A DNA stretch of 64,000 nt from Liolophura sinensis (taxonomy: Eukaryota; Mollusca; Polyplacophora; Chitonida; Chitonidae): contig NC_088300.1 in assembly GCF_032854445.1 (NCBI RefSeq), forward strand, positions 43,147,682 through 43,211,681. Direction: 5' to 3'. Under the pieces are notes generated by a model. It did not search any database and was not told the DNA's origin. It saw only the letters and a program-made list of their open reading frames with translations. Position numbers and translations under genes: made by a program. Of the stretch, positions 11,285 to 22,480 are shown one piece after another; the stretch's first letter is position 1; the number at the start of each line of letters is the position of its first letter.

Positions 11285-11421
11285 GGGCCCAGTTTTACAA
11301 AGCGGCGGGGTTTTTTTTGTCGTATATTTGTCGTACTATATTTTGTACGTCACTATTACTGTATCATTGTCCTATATGTGATAATATCGTACACGTACGA
11401 CATCCTTGTCAAACTGAGCCC
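11285..11421. mobile_element. Short terminal-inverted-repeat element (MITE-like)
   Basis: The left end GGGCCCAGTTTTACAAAG and the right end (reverse complement) GGGCTCAGTTTGACAAGG are imperfect inverted repeats, with inner GTCGTA...TACGAC also inverted. It is 137 bp with no coding capacity. It resembles the widespread GGGCC...TTxCACAAAG-ended short DNA elements of marine invertebrates. No convincing target duplication was seen. Confidence 0.65.
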
Positions 11422-11436
11422 TGCTGTATGCAGGAA

Positions 11437-11560
11437 AGACTTACAGCATATAGACAGTAAACCAGAGCAGCGGCGACAGTGTCAGAGCAGCCTCTTTTAA
11501 ATTTACCTTATTTAGGGTCTCATTCTAACTACTAGTGAAAATGCTTAAATAACAGCAACC
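11437..11560 (+). repeat. Unclassified dispersed repeat, copy B
   Basis: GACTTACAGCATATAGACAG ... GCGACAGTGTCAGAG ... CCTTATTTAGGGTCTCATTC ... GCTTAAATAACAGCAACC, parallel to copy A 500 bp away and shorter in the middle. Confidence 0.6.
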
Positions 11561-12554
11561 AAGGGTAAAGACACATGTGCCCGTTTTTCTTCTTACTTGT
11601 ATATGTAATTAAGTTGTTAATTTTAAATCTGAATACAATCTATAACCAAAAGTTCAACTGTCGTCATGTTATAGCCATTAAGGATCCTTGCGTCCCCATC
11701 GTTTTTTCTCTGCGTACAAACTCGACAATTTCACATGCGTCTTTTTAAGCTACGGCTTTATTCCGATGTCCCGCCGTCCAAAGGCAGAGAATAAATTTTT
11801 GAGCTTGCAAAGACACAAATGATATATTTACGTCTTCATTAATATGTGGAAAACGTTGGTACATGTTTAAAAGCATTATTTGCACCTACGTACAAAGAAT
11901 TTCACACATGTAGAAAAGAATTTGAGACTTGCATCAAACATTTATTTTACTTATGTGCAAGTGAATTGGACATACATGTATGTACAGCTCTTTTGCCCAT
12001 ACGTATGGTTATAGAACAAATGTCAAAAGGGTTGTCATTCTCTATCTCCGGTATACAATATAAATGGAATCATAAAGTATGAAACAGTGGACACTAAAAA
12101 AGGGAAACAACTTAAACTCGAATATTCAATGGAGATATGAAGAGTTTTTCCCCTTTAAGTACATCGTCGTGTACAGGCCACGCACCTTTGACTATGTGAA
12201 GTCCCAGGTTCAGTTGTAGGCCTATGCTGTTTGGTGTTCACGTTTTTCTTGATGGCAGACTGCGTCTAACCAGTTTTGATTGGATGCTACAAATATAGTA
12301 TTTAAAAAGGAAATTATTTTGTTTGTTGGATCCACTAATTAGTTTCTGGGGTAACAGAGAATAAAGGTACATGTACGTCCGAAGAAAGTCAAGGCTTTCA
12401 TTTGGGTACGTCTACCAGTGAGTCATTTGTGGTATGAAAACCACAAAAAAGGTGTTGACTCCCTTTAAGAAAAATTCAGTCAAGCACAACGCATGTGGAT
12501 TCGAACGTAAATTAAGACCTGTAGTACATCAACAGCAATAATTTGCACTATATG
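11561..12554. other. Intergenic, nothing recognised
   Basis: AT-rich. A 78-codon frame at 11846-12082 shows no family resemblance and has unconvincing composition. Confidence 0.4.
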
Positions 12555-12600
12555 GGATTTATTTATTTATTTCATTGGTGTTTTACACCGTACTCAAAGC
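12555..12600 (-). mobile_element. SINE tail fragment (minus)
   Basis: GGATTTATTTATTTATTTCA, then TTGGTGTTTTACACCGTACT is the reverse complement of the last 45 bases of the main SINE. The rest is absent. Confidence 0.8.
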
Positions 12601-14949
12601 TAAGTATGTATACATTTGTACTGTGGTCAATATAACAAACGTTGTCTAAGCAACAGGATATTATTTATATTGTAAAATTGTTATGGGAATAAGCTACGCA
12701 AGCCGAAACAAGCTAGTGAGTTTGCATTTTATTTCAGATAACCATATCTCGCAATTAGTTGTAAGTCGTAATTTGCAGCAAATTTGTATCGCTTTGGCGT
12801 CTTAATAGTGTACCCTAGCCAATATTTAGAACCGAATAGTGGATCGAACCCGTTAAATGTCCTAACGGAGGAACCCAAGTTCCCTTATTATGGCTTTTAA
12901 ACAACGCTATCCACCATTTGTGTGCGTTAAAGTGGATTTAACGGGTACAATGGGGGGTGAATTAGGGTGATGATGAGGGCGTTATGATTCCAGCCAGCCA
13001 GTACGGTCGCTGCCTTCCGTGGAAGGCCTAGCCGAAGCCGGCACACGACCGTTACAGTCAGCGCACGCCTCACGCCGGACGCCTCACGTCAGCCAAATGA
13101 CAACACCCACGGCTACTCTTTTGGAAACCAAACAACGTGACACTTGCTTCATCGGGCTATATATCCACCAGCTTCACAGATTGACAACTGTAAATCGTAT
13201 GGCTGCTGATCTTCAACGGCATCCGGTGGATACTTGGCACCTATCAGAAATCTAATACAGCACAATGATAGAAGTCTGGCACCCGGGGGTTCATTTCCAG
13301 GAAAATTCACCGAGTCCACTTCTAAACCGTTAATTGATTCAGGTCAACGATTCCTGTATTAGTCTATTATTAAGTTTTTCAGACATGATTTATGTAAGCA
13401 TTATAGGGTAATAAACCGATTTGTGTGATATGAATGGGATTTTAAAGGTGAACTGTCCCGGTTTTATTTCTCACTTCACCTAACTGAGTGGTATACCTGT
13501 GATATGGAAAAAATTATAAAAACAAAAATATGCATCTGGTGAGTTATTTTAGTTGTGGAAATTAAATACGTAACTAACGCCAAACAATTCCGAGAAAAAA
13601 AAAACTCACATCGCTTGTCTGCCCTTTTCATTGCACTAGTGTGCCAAGTATGTGTGACATAACAGTGGTACACAGGTTTACAGGCAGCTAGATTGGATTT
13701 GATCCACGTTTTTTTGACAGGAAAACTGCTTTCGTGAACAGGAATGTTGAAAATAATAGGTACTGCTTCCGTTCTCAACCGTCGTCGGATTTTTTTTTAC
13801 TTTCCATTTCACTTTGAAATCCAATTCCAAACCCCATTTTACGTCTGTAGGCTTGGTCAAAACACGCCTCCTCATAATGGATGGAGCATAATTTTGAGTG
13901 CTTATTCGGCACGAAATGGTCTCGTCACATGGCGATTATCTATTTTCGTCGCATGGAGAGGTCCGATGGGAAGGCATGAAGACTAATCCCATAGTACTTC
14001 GGTGTGCGATTAGCACAGCCCCATAGCTGCACGAAACAACATCGCTCCACTGTGACGTCAAAAACTAGGAGGACATAAAGGGCAGATAACCGTGTACAGT
14101 ATACCAAGCCTCATAAAATTCGACCTATCGGCCTTGAAAAAATAACTACATCATTCAGCCTGTGCGATTTGTTAAATACTCTTGTTACAGCTCTTTGTTA
14201 AAATGGAAATGTGACTTATCCATGGATCCATTATCCCCGGGCATAATATCCTTGTATCCAGTGTAATTCACACGGAAAGAGTGGTCAGTTCGATTATAAT
14301 TTGCTCCCTTTTTCTATAGGTCCACATATTTTTTTCATATTTATGAAGTGTATTTTTGTTGTATTTATTTATTTATTGTTCTGCGTGTAGAACTGCACCA
14401 ACGCCAAACTTTTTAAGGCATGTACACAAATGCCTTTACTATATCTTGTATGTGTTTGTGGAGTGAATTCCCCTTTATTGGCGAAATTTATATATTTCTT
14501 GATAAAGACCTATACATTGGTATATTTCGTGACTTTTTGAGGCTGTATGTGTTTGTGGACAAAAACCCATATTTTACAGACATTGTATTTTTTATTGTGG
14601 AAACTCGTTTTGGCCAGATAAAATTGTATGTAGGGCTAAATCATCGTGCATCGTCTAATATCTTTATTCGAATATAAACACATTGTACCATATATTCTAA
14701 CATTTCCATCAGGTTTCAAGAACAAACTTTCGTAAAAAGAAGTTGTAAAACCATTCTTCTGTAGACTTGAACGCATCTAATTTTAAAGTGGAAATATCTG
14801 GGAAATCAATCGGAATTAGGTGAGTTTCCCTTGCGATGTTATGCTGTCGCTAGAGTGTTTCTTTTGACACAACCATATACTCATTTCATATCCCTATGTC
14901 GTTTCGTTTGTCAAGCTATTAAAGTATCCGACTCCTCGACCTTACCTAA
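12601..14949. other. Intergenic with one GC-richer patch
   Basis: 13005-13100 is richer in CpG than its surroundings, with CACGCCTCACGCCGGACGCC repeats, but no exon signals. An imperfect repeat of TGTATGTGTTTGTGGA occurs at about 14449 and 14545 (96 bp apart). Several 60-100 codon chance frames near 13.5-14.7 kb overlap on both strands. Confidence 0.35.
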
Positions 14950-15029
14950 TGAGGCCTGTCAGCAACCTTGCGTGTGTTCGTGGACTTTGCTGAGTTTCCT
15001 CCCACCACAATGCCGGCCGCCGTTCTATA
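14950..15029 (+). mobile_element. Outer SINE, left part, split by a later insertion
   Basis: CTGTCAGCAACCTTGCGTGT through TTTCCTCCCACCACAATGCC is the middle region of the main SINE. It stops at CCGCCGTTCTATA (15017-15029), where another SINE has inserted, and resumes at 15308. Confidence 0.85.
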
Positions 15030-15294
15030 TTTATTTATTTATTTTGTTGGTGTTTTACACCGTACTCAAGAATATTTTACTTATACGACTGTGTCCAGCA
15101 TTATGGTGGGTGGAAACCGGGCAGCGCCCGGGGGAAACCCAAGACCATCCGCAGGTTGCTGGCAAACCTTCATACGTACGGCCGGAAAGGAAGCCGGCAT
15201 GAGCTGGACTTGAACTCAGAACGACCGCATTGGTGAAAGGATCCTGGGTCATTACGCTGTGCTAGCGCGCTAACCAACTAAGCCACGGAGGCCC
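15030..15294 (-). mobile_element. Full-length SINE inserted in reverse into an older SINE
   Basis: Read on the minus strand, it begins GGGCCTCCGTGGCTTAGTTG, has a perfect B box GTTCAAGTC (forward GACTTGAAC near 15207), the full middle region, ATTCTTGAGTACGGTGTAAA and an AAATAAATAAAT tail. It is 265 bp long. Both sides carry CCGCCGTTCTATA (15017-15029 and 15295-15307), a perfect 13-bp target site duplication. Its overlapping chance frames are not genes. Confidence 0.93.
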
Positions 15295-15348
15295 CCGCCG
15301 TTCTATAAATGAAATATTCTTGATTACGACGAAAATTACAAATGAAAT
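15295..15348 (+). mobile_element. Outer SINE, right part
   Basis: After the duplicated CCGCCGTTCTATA the outer copy continues AATGAAATATTCTTGATTACG, then a mutated tail ending GAAATAAAAT. Together with 14950-15029 it is one older plus-strand copy. Confidence 0.85.
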
Positions 15349-15821
15349 AAAATACATATATCGAAAGTATCCGACTAGTGTGCTTAGGGGTCCTGGTTTT
15401 GGGTCAGGGTATTGTGACGATGACACTGGAGGCTCAGAGTACACAAAATGTCAGCCCAGTGTCAGTTTACTATATTACGATATCATGCCTGGTGTAATGT
15501 CAATGTATGATCTTGCACGTTGCAAAATATGTAAGTATTCAAAAAAAATCTTTTATTCTCGCCTCAAACAAAAGTCATCTTTTGTATGCAAAGTAATAGC
15601 TGACGATCTTTTTGGGAAATTGGCTAAATATAGATGTAATTCTCATTCTGAAGTTGATTTTTCTATTCTCTGAAGACACAACGTTAATCGAATTGTAATT
15701 TTTTGTGTATGAGAAAACAAGATACGTGCTGGGGAATTCTTCTTCAATACGAACTTGTGAACCTTCAATTTTTGTTCTTATCTCTCAACCCTTTCCTTTT
15801 CCAGCCAGTAATAGTAATAGT
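15349..15821. other. Intergenic, nothing recognised
   Basis: A 117-codon frame starting in the SINE tail runs through this stretch and ends at 15673. It has no recognisable domain and its 5' end is repeat-derived, so I do not call it a gene. Confidence 0.4.
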
Positions 15822-15998
15822 GCTTGGGGTTTAACGTCGTACTGAACAATTTTTCAGTAATATGACGACGAAGGAATCCTAAGAGTGCATGTAATGTGCC
15901 TCCTTGTTGCAGGACGGGTATGCACCGCTCTATTATCTGCTGCTTCACTGAGACGCCTTACCAAAGGCAAGCATGCCGTCCCGCCCGAGCCATTATAT
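15822..15998 (+). mobile_element. Second mollusc-type interspersed repeat (GGGGTTTAACGTCGTACT family)
   Basis: GCTTGGGGTTTAACGTCGTA, TTTTTCAGTAATATGACGAC, GTGCCTCCTTGTTGCAGGAC, GAGACGCCTTACCAAAGGCA and CCCGCCCGAGCCATTATA form a conserved string that I recognise as a common interspersed repeat in molluscan genomes. No open frame. The class (SINE or non-autonomous DNA element) is not decidable here. Confidence 0.6.
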
Positions 15999-18040
15999 TG
16001 AAATGGGAAACTTGACTACTGTATACTGTAAACCTTTTCAACAACTAAAGCACTTTTTCAGTGGAATTTATTCAGAAAATGACACTAAAAATTAATTATA
16101 TACGTCATTAATAATTCAAGCTTCGTAAAACTGCTCAGATTATTTCTTTACACCTCATAGTGCTCTCAGAATGTTTCAAAATATTGGTAGCAGTGGCGGT
16201 TGAAAAGGTTGAAGAATTAAGGGTATGTACCGTTAATTGCTGTGTTTAATATTTCAATTTTTTGGTCGAGGAGTGCTAAAGGAGTGTTCCGTTTAAACAT
16301 GCGATGTACATATTTTGAGCCCCTGTAGGAACATCACATATTTACGTCGACCTGTATTCGTGAAGGCGTTGTGTTTTAAGGATAATTGACAAACGTTCCT
16401 CAGTCGTTTAGTGCCAAGGTTTGCAGTGAAGTGTTTTTCTTTGAAGTGTAGTAAGCGAAATAGTTTAGCTATTGTGGTAGTTTAGCTAGTTACGGCGCTA
16501 AGTTGTGCCCATTATACACCGATGCCCGGCAAAGAGCAATGATTATATATACTAGACAGTAGGTCGAGGAATGGCGCCATTGATACGGACATGATTCAAT
16601 AAAGAAGGGGTCAGCGCCGGGCTGCTGTCCTCATCCTGGGCATGTATACTCACCGAATTAAGCTGTATGGACCGTCACATAATGATCACGGCGCTCCCTA
16701 CTCTCCCATTACCAGACTCTTGTGCATATTTGCTAAATCGACAAACTGCCTCTAAATGTAGACTCGTACGACGGGAGACGAGCAAAAGATGGTCAACAGA
16801 TCATTTCTGTCGGCCTCTTGGAAAAATAGCCCATAAATTTAGCTGCTTAGAAGCTAAGACTACAGCATGCACGCAAACGCGATGTAAATAGTCAGGAAAA
16901 TGGTGGCTAGCAAATGGAACGCTTTACTGTAGTAGAGAACGCGCTTAGGCTTCTCTCTCACTTGTTATTTGATCTACTCTTTATCCGCTAATGCGCCTCT
17001 GTCGTAATGGAAAGATGCTCTGTAAGTGCGGTGTGTAGTCCGAGAGAGGCAAAGTGGAACAAATGACACGACAAGGACTATGACGCCAGCTGTAGCCCAG
17101 TCGTGACATGCCACGCTCGACATCGCCATTTGGCTGTTTTCCGGGCCTTGGTGACGGTTCATGCAAATCTTACTTGACAAGATTTAAAACAAACATCACG
17201 TCATCAAAAAAGAACTCCATCACCTAGGGGAATATTTTTAATAACGACGCCCATATAAGTGCGAAGTGATATGAAACTATACCGACCGAACCACCAATAT
17301 CATGTGTTTGTTAAATATTATTTTTGATGCTATTTGACTATGTTTTGAAGGCCATCTTCATCTATATTTAACTGACATCTGATAACATTTCTGATGAGTT
17401 TGGATTGTAATTATTACTGACAGAGATTAAAAAGTAAAAAGATAATCAATTCTCTGTTATTGACATTGTCGTTCAGCTTTTGCAATTTTTATTCCAGATA
17501 ATGGCCAAAGACGTGTGATTGATCAAAGATAGTAGGACTGTTGATCAAGTTGATCAAAATATGCCAGCTACTGAGAATGACCAATCGAATATTATGTCTA
17601 AAGTTTTAGCTTACAAGAAATTTAAAAAATTCGCAGAACAGCAAAACTGGAACTGAAAGTTTATTCTCAGGAGATTCTACGTTTTCATTCGTTGCAGTTT
17701 TTCTGTATAAAGCTACAAAGGTCATAAGCAAGGAAAAGATGGGCATTTCTTGGGAACGCTACATTGTAATTTCCCTGAATACTAGGTGAATACAGGCAAC
17801 ACAATATTTCCTCCAAGACCTAAAGAGTTCAAGGTCTCACTGTATGACTGGTTTGTGTGCTTTCTTAAAACTCAGCAGCAGCAGAGTATACGCGCTGGCA
17901 AAACAGGTACAATATTACGAATACCACCAACAGAAATCCCCAAAAGGTGATTTTGAGAGTCATTGTCGTTGGAGAGTTTCTTTTCTTTTAAGCTGTTCAC
18001 AGCACCATATAGCATAATATCCTGAATGTTTTGGGTTCGC
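15999..18040. other. Intergenic, nothing recognised
   Basis: Mixed composition. 16660-17180 is somewhat richer in G+C, with short frames on both strands, but no domain or convincing splice pair. GATCAA recurs near 17520-17560. Confidence 0.4.
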
Positions 18041-18048
18041 ATGCATGA

Positions 18049-18243
18049 GGGGGACTCCGTGGCTCAGTTGTTAGCGCGCCAGCGCAGCGTAATGACCCAG
18101 GATTCTCTCACCAATGCGGTCGCTGTGAGTTCATGTCCAGCTCATGCTGGCTTCCTCTCCGGCCGTAAGTGGGAAGGTCTGCCAGCAATATAAGTGAAAT
18201 ATTCTTGAGTACGGCGTAAAACACCAATCAAATAAATAAATAA
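18049..18243 (+). mobile_element. SINE with internal deletion and 8-bp target duplication
   Basis: GGGGGACTCCGTGGCTCAGT head, GAGTTCATGTCC B-box region, then a jump from GGTCTGCCAGCA directly to ATATAAGTGAAATATTCTTG, so the CCTGCGGATGG...CACCATAATG block is missing. The tail is (AAAT)n. ATGCATGA flanks it at 18041-18048 and 18244-18251. Confidence 0.9.
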
Positions 18244-18251
18244 ATGCATGA

Positions 18252-19034
18252 ATTTGTTAAGGTGTGTCCTGTACACTTTATGATACGGGCGATCACTCGA
18301 TGAAATAATGAAATCTACGGATCCAAATCATATGGTAACAAAATGATAACACTGTATTTTTAATGCATCATATAGGTGGAAAAACATTACATAAGTTATT
18401 TTGCAATGTGTTCGCAAATATCACTTACCTTGATTAAAAAGGTTACATGACAGCGCCTTGTAAAGAATGAATTCCCATGGGTACATGTCTTAATGTTAAA
18501 GGGCAAATAGCCCTAATCGGAACAACTTGCAGTCCAATAACTTCAAGTACAATCCATTTGGCAAAATTTGCCAAAAAGATACACCTAAAAAGTCAAGTTT
18601 TTCTCTTGTTTCTTTTTACAAAATGTTTTAAGAGTTTCCGACCGAAGTTCCAAAATAATGTTAAAATCTGGTTTGTACATAGAGTGAAGATTGTGTAAGC
18701 ACACGTACAAGTTACATCCAGTGATTCCACACCCTGTACCACAAGTATTCTACAGTACCACCAGTTCCAACTTCTCTTCACAATTTCCCGAAGGGTCCCA
18801 CGAGTCCCCGCCCTTCTCCGCCAGAGTTTAATATTATGAAAGTAGAATTTTGCAGAAATCCGCACATATAAGGGGTCTAGGAAATTCTAAAACTTTGTTT
18901 AAACCTAACCCGTGCCAAGGTGGCGAACATCAAGAGACATTATTCACGAATAACTGTCATTACATAGTGCTTTGAATTAACTGGACGATAACTAGCGTTA
19001 TTAAGAGCTCAAAGGATACGGTGGCTATATATGT
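18252..19034. other. Intergenic, nothing recognised
   Basis: A 73- and a 90-codon frame overlap on opposite strands near 18.5-18.9 kb. Neither has domain features. Confidence 0.4.
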
Positions 19035-19160
19035 GGTGGTAGGTCTGCAGCAACCTGCCGATGGAAGTTTGTTTCCCACGGGCTCTGACCGGTTTCCTCC
19101 CACCATAAAACGGACCGCCTTCTTCAATACGGCGTAAAACATCAATCGAATAAATAAGCA
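19035..19160 (+). mobile_element. SINE 3' fragment
   Basis: GTAGGTCTGCAGCAACCTGC, GACCGGTTTCCTCCCACCAT, ATACGGCGTAAAACATCAAT and AATAAATAAG. 5'-truncated, moderately diverged. Confidence 0.8.
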
Positions 19161-22100
19161 CAGTTTGACGATGTACAGCGCCGTGTGTCCACAGAAAAAA
19201 ACCGTTCTGTGTGGAAATGCAAAGCTTCGAATTCACAGCGATAACGGAATTCTCCGGATATTTAAACATGCGAGAAGACAGAATAAATTGTCGAGTGCGT
19301 GGCAGAAACCTTTGCTTATTGAACCACTTCATCTGTGAGAAGATATTTCAAAATCGGATAAACGCTTCTACTTATCTGTCCATATTATAACGACGTCTAA
19401 ATATAGCTAAATCTTATGTCTCTGAATATCTGTGGGCGTTTATCTGTTCTTTCGAGGGGTGTTCTTAAGGATATTAATAAGAACATAAATACCAGATATG
19501 GTAGCAGATTCCGCTCATTAGCGCTGAGGGTGGACGAAAATATATTTGGCCTAATGTCAACTGTTTTATTTCCAGAATAGTTGGCCATTACTAGGACTAG
19601 CTTTAATATCATCTAAATGCGTACCTTGAGCTACGGTGCGTTATTCAAATCGATGACATTCTCTTTCAAGGGGATTTTTTTATGTAAATGAGACACAGAT
19701 TTTAATATTCAATATCTGGAAAATAAAAGACAACAAGGTAACATACGTATATATATGCAAAGATAAAAATGTCCCTCGTCTTTGCACAAAATCGTTAATA
19801 GAATTCTTAAAATTTATACTGCTGGTTTCTTTATAACTTTTCAAACGTTTGAATTATCTTACAACTGTAAATAGTGCTGGTACAAAAGTCTGATATTTTC
19901 TGAAAAGAAATAGTTTGAGCTATTTCTGGGAAATAGAGGAAATTTATTTGATTGGTGAATGTGGATATTTTTTAGGCCTCTTCAAACAATAAAATTCATA
20001 GAAACTAGTTTGAATGCAAAAGAGCCACTCAAGGGCACTCTCTTGCGTGTTGTGCAAAACACCTGCATTCTATTGGTGAGTTTTCCGGATTGCCATGACA
20101 CATCGTGTTGAGACTGTACTCAGTCTGACTGCGTGTTAGTGTCAAGGAATAATGAATAATCACATTCTCCAGAAATATTAACATGAACTGAAATGTTCTC
20201 TACTATTTTTTCAAATAGTAAATTATTATTTGTTTGTTTCAGCAGTTAAGTGCGATGTCTTTCAGGGGCCTCAGGAGAACAACTAAATGATTGGCTAGGT
20301 GGTCAGTAAATGGTGGAAGCAGTATGAGACAACAGTCTCTGGTATGCCACGCAATTTAATAGTAGCCGGTGTAATATCTACATGGTAACAAAATTGTTAC
20401 AAAATTATGTCGGTTGCCTAAAGCTTGCCTTTCGACATCCAATTTTATCAACGATTGGCTGTGTGGCTTGCACTTGGAATGCCCTGCGGAGAAGATCTTA
20501 ATGCTATCGCGTGTGTTTAACTGAGAGAAAGAGTGCCGCTGACATCGCCACCTACTGGTCCGGTCAGTGAACGGCTTTCATCTGCAACATGGCTTCAATC
20601 TTTATCTCTGTTTTCTAACCGTACGTTGAGCGACAGGGTCTACTATATGGCAGTAAGACTAAGCAGGCTAAGCGAGTGTTTTTAAGTGAATGAATCGCCG
20701 GTTAAGGAGGCCAGTTAGGACGTTTCTCACTGACATGATTGCACATCATGTAATTTACCGCTCCCAAGATACCAATGTGAGTCGCAGGGCTAATAGACCT
20801 CGTGTTAATGCACCCAGCCTTTTGGCCACCGACAAAAAGCCGAGGAGTGCCAGACCGCGTCCCCCTCTCGACGCCGCTTTCACTATTAAACGGTAAATCC
20901 AAAAGGCCTTTTCGGGATCCCCCGGTATTTGATGATCTTTGACGTTATTTGCATACCGAGTAGCCCTCGCACATTCCCCAAAGGTGATGTACATGGAATA
21001 GCAATCCGTGCCACCGGTAATGGAATAGAGCCTGTTGTTTGCTGAAGGCTCTGCCTGTAATTGCTTGGTCTTGCCCAAAGGTAGATTGAACAGCAAGAGT
21101 CTTTATCGTGAAATCATCGTGGGAGTTATAGATAAGAAGACAGTTGTCAGCGGGCCTGGTTAATCTACACTCAATCCAACTACCCGACAGCTATCTTCAT
21201 CACTTTGTCTCGTCCCGATTAATACAATTTCGTGTAAAAAAAGTCTTAAGAAAAAAATTACATTTTGTTTTCAAGGCGCGCGGTGTCTAAGCGTTGACAT
21301 GAACACCGTGGATCTCACTCCGGGCATCTGATGGGGTATGCGAATTCAGTGACAAGATGCCAGGTTTAAGAAAAGAGACTGGCCCTAACGTTTCCAGGAA
21401 GAGAATCAGGGTAGCTATTAGTATAACCGTTTGCTGCAGGACTATAGGAGAAAACTGAGAGGGCGGCAATTGCTTATGGGATTTTCATACAGGGTTAAGT
21501 GACGGAATCGTGAGGAAGGAGAGAAAGGAGCCCCCCTCCTGGAGCATCAGCGAGGAGCGAGCGAGACAAAGGAGTTGAAACGAGATCTAGACACAGAGTA
21601 CAGGTGTTCGCCAAGGGGACGAATCCGCTTCCTGGTTAGTAGTGGAATGGATGTTTAAAAACATGATCAAAGGCAGCCTTATAATTATTATAACGGGTTT
21701 CCTTTCTTCTTCGAAAGCTTCCATCTATTGTCATAGTTATATAGGAATTTTTCCAAAATACATCCTTAAATCTATTTGGTTGAACTACTCTTCAGAAATT
21801 CCCTGCGGATCACAGACAACAAATAGCACACAGGTTTTGATTTACCGTGGATATTAAGATGTGGCAAAAAGCGTTGGCACTAAGCGAGGGGCAGTTTTTC
21901 AGTGCAGGGATCATGGTTGGGATAATGTGACCGCATGCCACATGATTACGTCTTGTACAGGGACATTCCGTGAATGTACCAACAGTAGTTACTCCTCACC
22001 AAGGCTTAATGCTAACAGCGAGACCTACATAGATACGAGTCCGCGACACAACAGTCTCTGTCCAACTGACCAAGAGTAGGTCAAGTTTTTAAGGTCATTC

Positions 22101-22301
22101 TGTCTTGAGTTACACATCAGTGAGCTGGTTGGTCTCCATTGCTACGTTCTGGACACACCACAGCAGGAGGTCCTACGTATCTTTGTATGATTTGGAGACT
22201 CTTTCTTCAATGCAACAAGTACTATTTCATTTATGTCCATGGAAAAACGAATTCATTCAAAAAATTAATCTGTTAAATTTAGCATCTAGCAATTTAGAAA
22301 G
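19161..22301. other. Intergenic; a G+C-richer interval at 20.5-21.1 kb
   Basis: An 8-bp stem TACTATTT/AAATAGTA occurs at about 20201-20220. From 20690 to 21096 overlapping frames exist on both strands. The minus one (to 20755) has reasonable composition and ends at a GCG|GTAAAT that could be a donor, but its apparent start is TTG, it has no upstream acceptor I trust, and no domain is recognisable. Nothing else stands out. Confidence 0.35.
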
Positions 22302-22480
22302 TGTGTTATCTGAGTGATACTACAATGTTTTCTCTTATTGCAGTAAATTATTCTGTTAAATATAACACAGATATTATATTAATTCAACTCAACCATTCCA
22401 TTAGACTCACATGATATTATGTTGAATATGATACAATATTGTGTTGTAATAACAGGATTCATTCTAGCATCACTATAGTA
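22302..22480. mobile_element. MITE-like element, copy 2 (diverged)
   Basis: The left GTTATCTGAGTGATACTACA and right AATAACAGGATTCATTCTAG correspond to the arms of the 7576-7690 element (GTTGTCTGAGTAATGCTAGA and AATAACAGAATACATTCTAG). The centre is longer, AT-rich and itself partly inverted. Confidence 0.5.

Noticed and set aside
14831-15252. Several 65-123 codon frames
   Set aside because: They lie largely inside the nested SINE pair and translate repeat sequence.
20755-21096. 113-codon minus frame with fair composition
   Set aside because: The apparent start codon is TTG, no acceptor was identified, overlapping frames exist on the other strand and no domain is recognisable. Mentioned only in the interval note.
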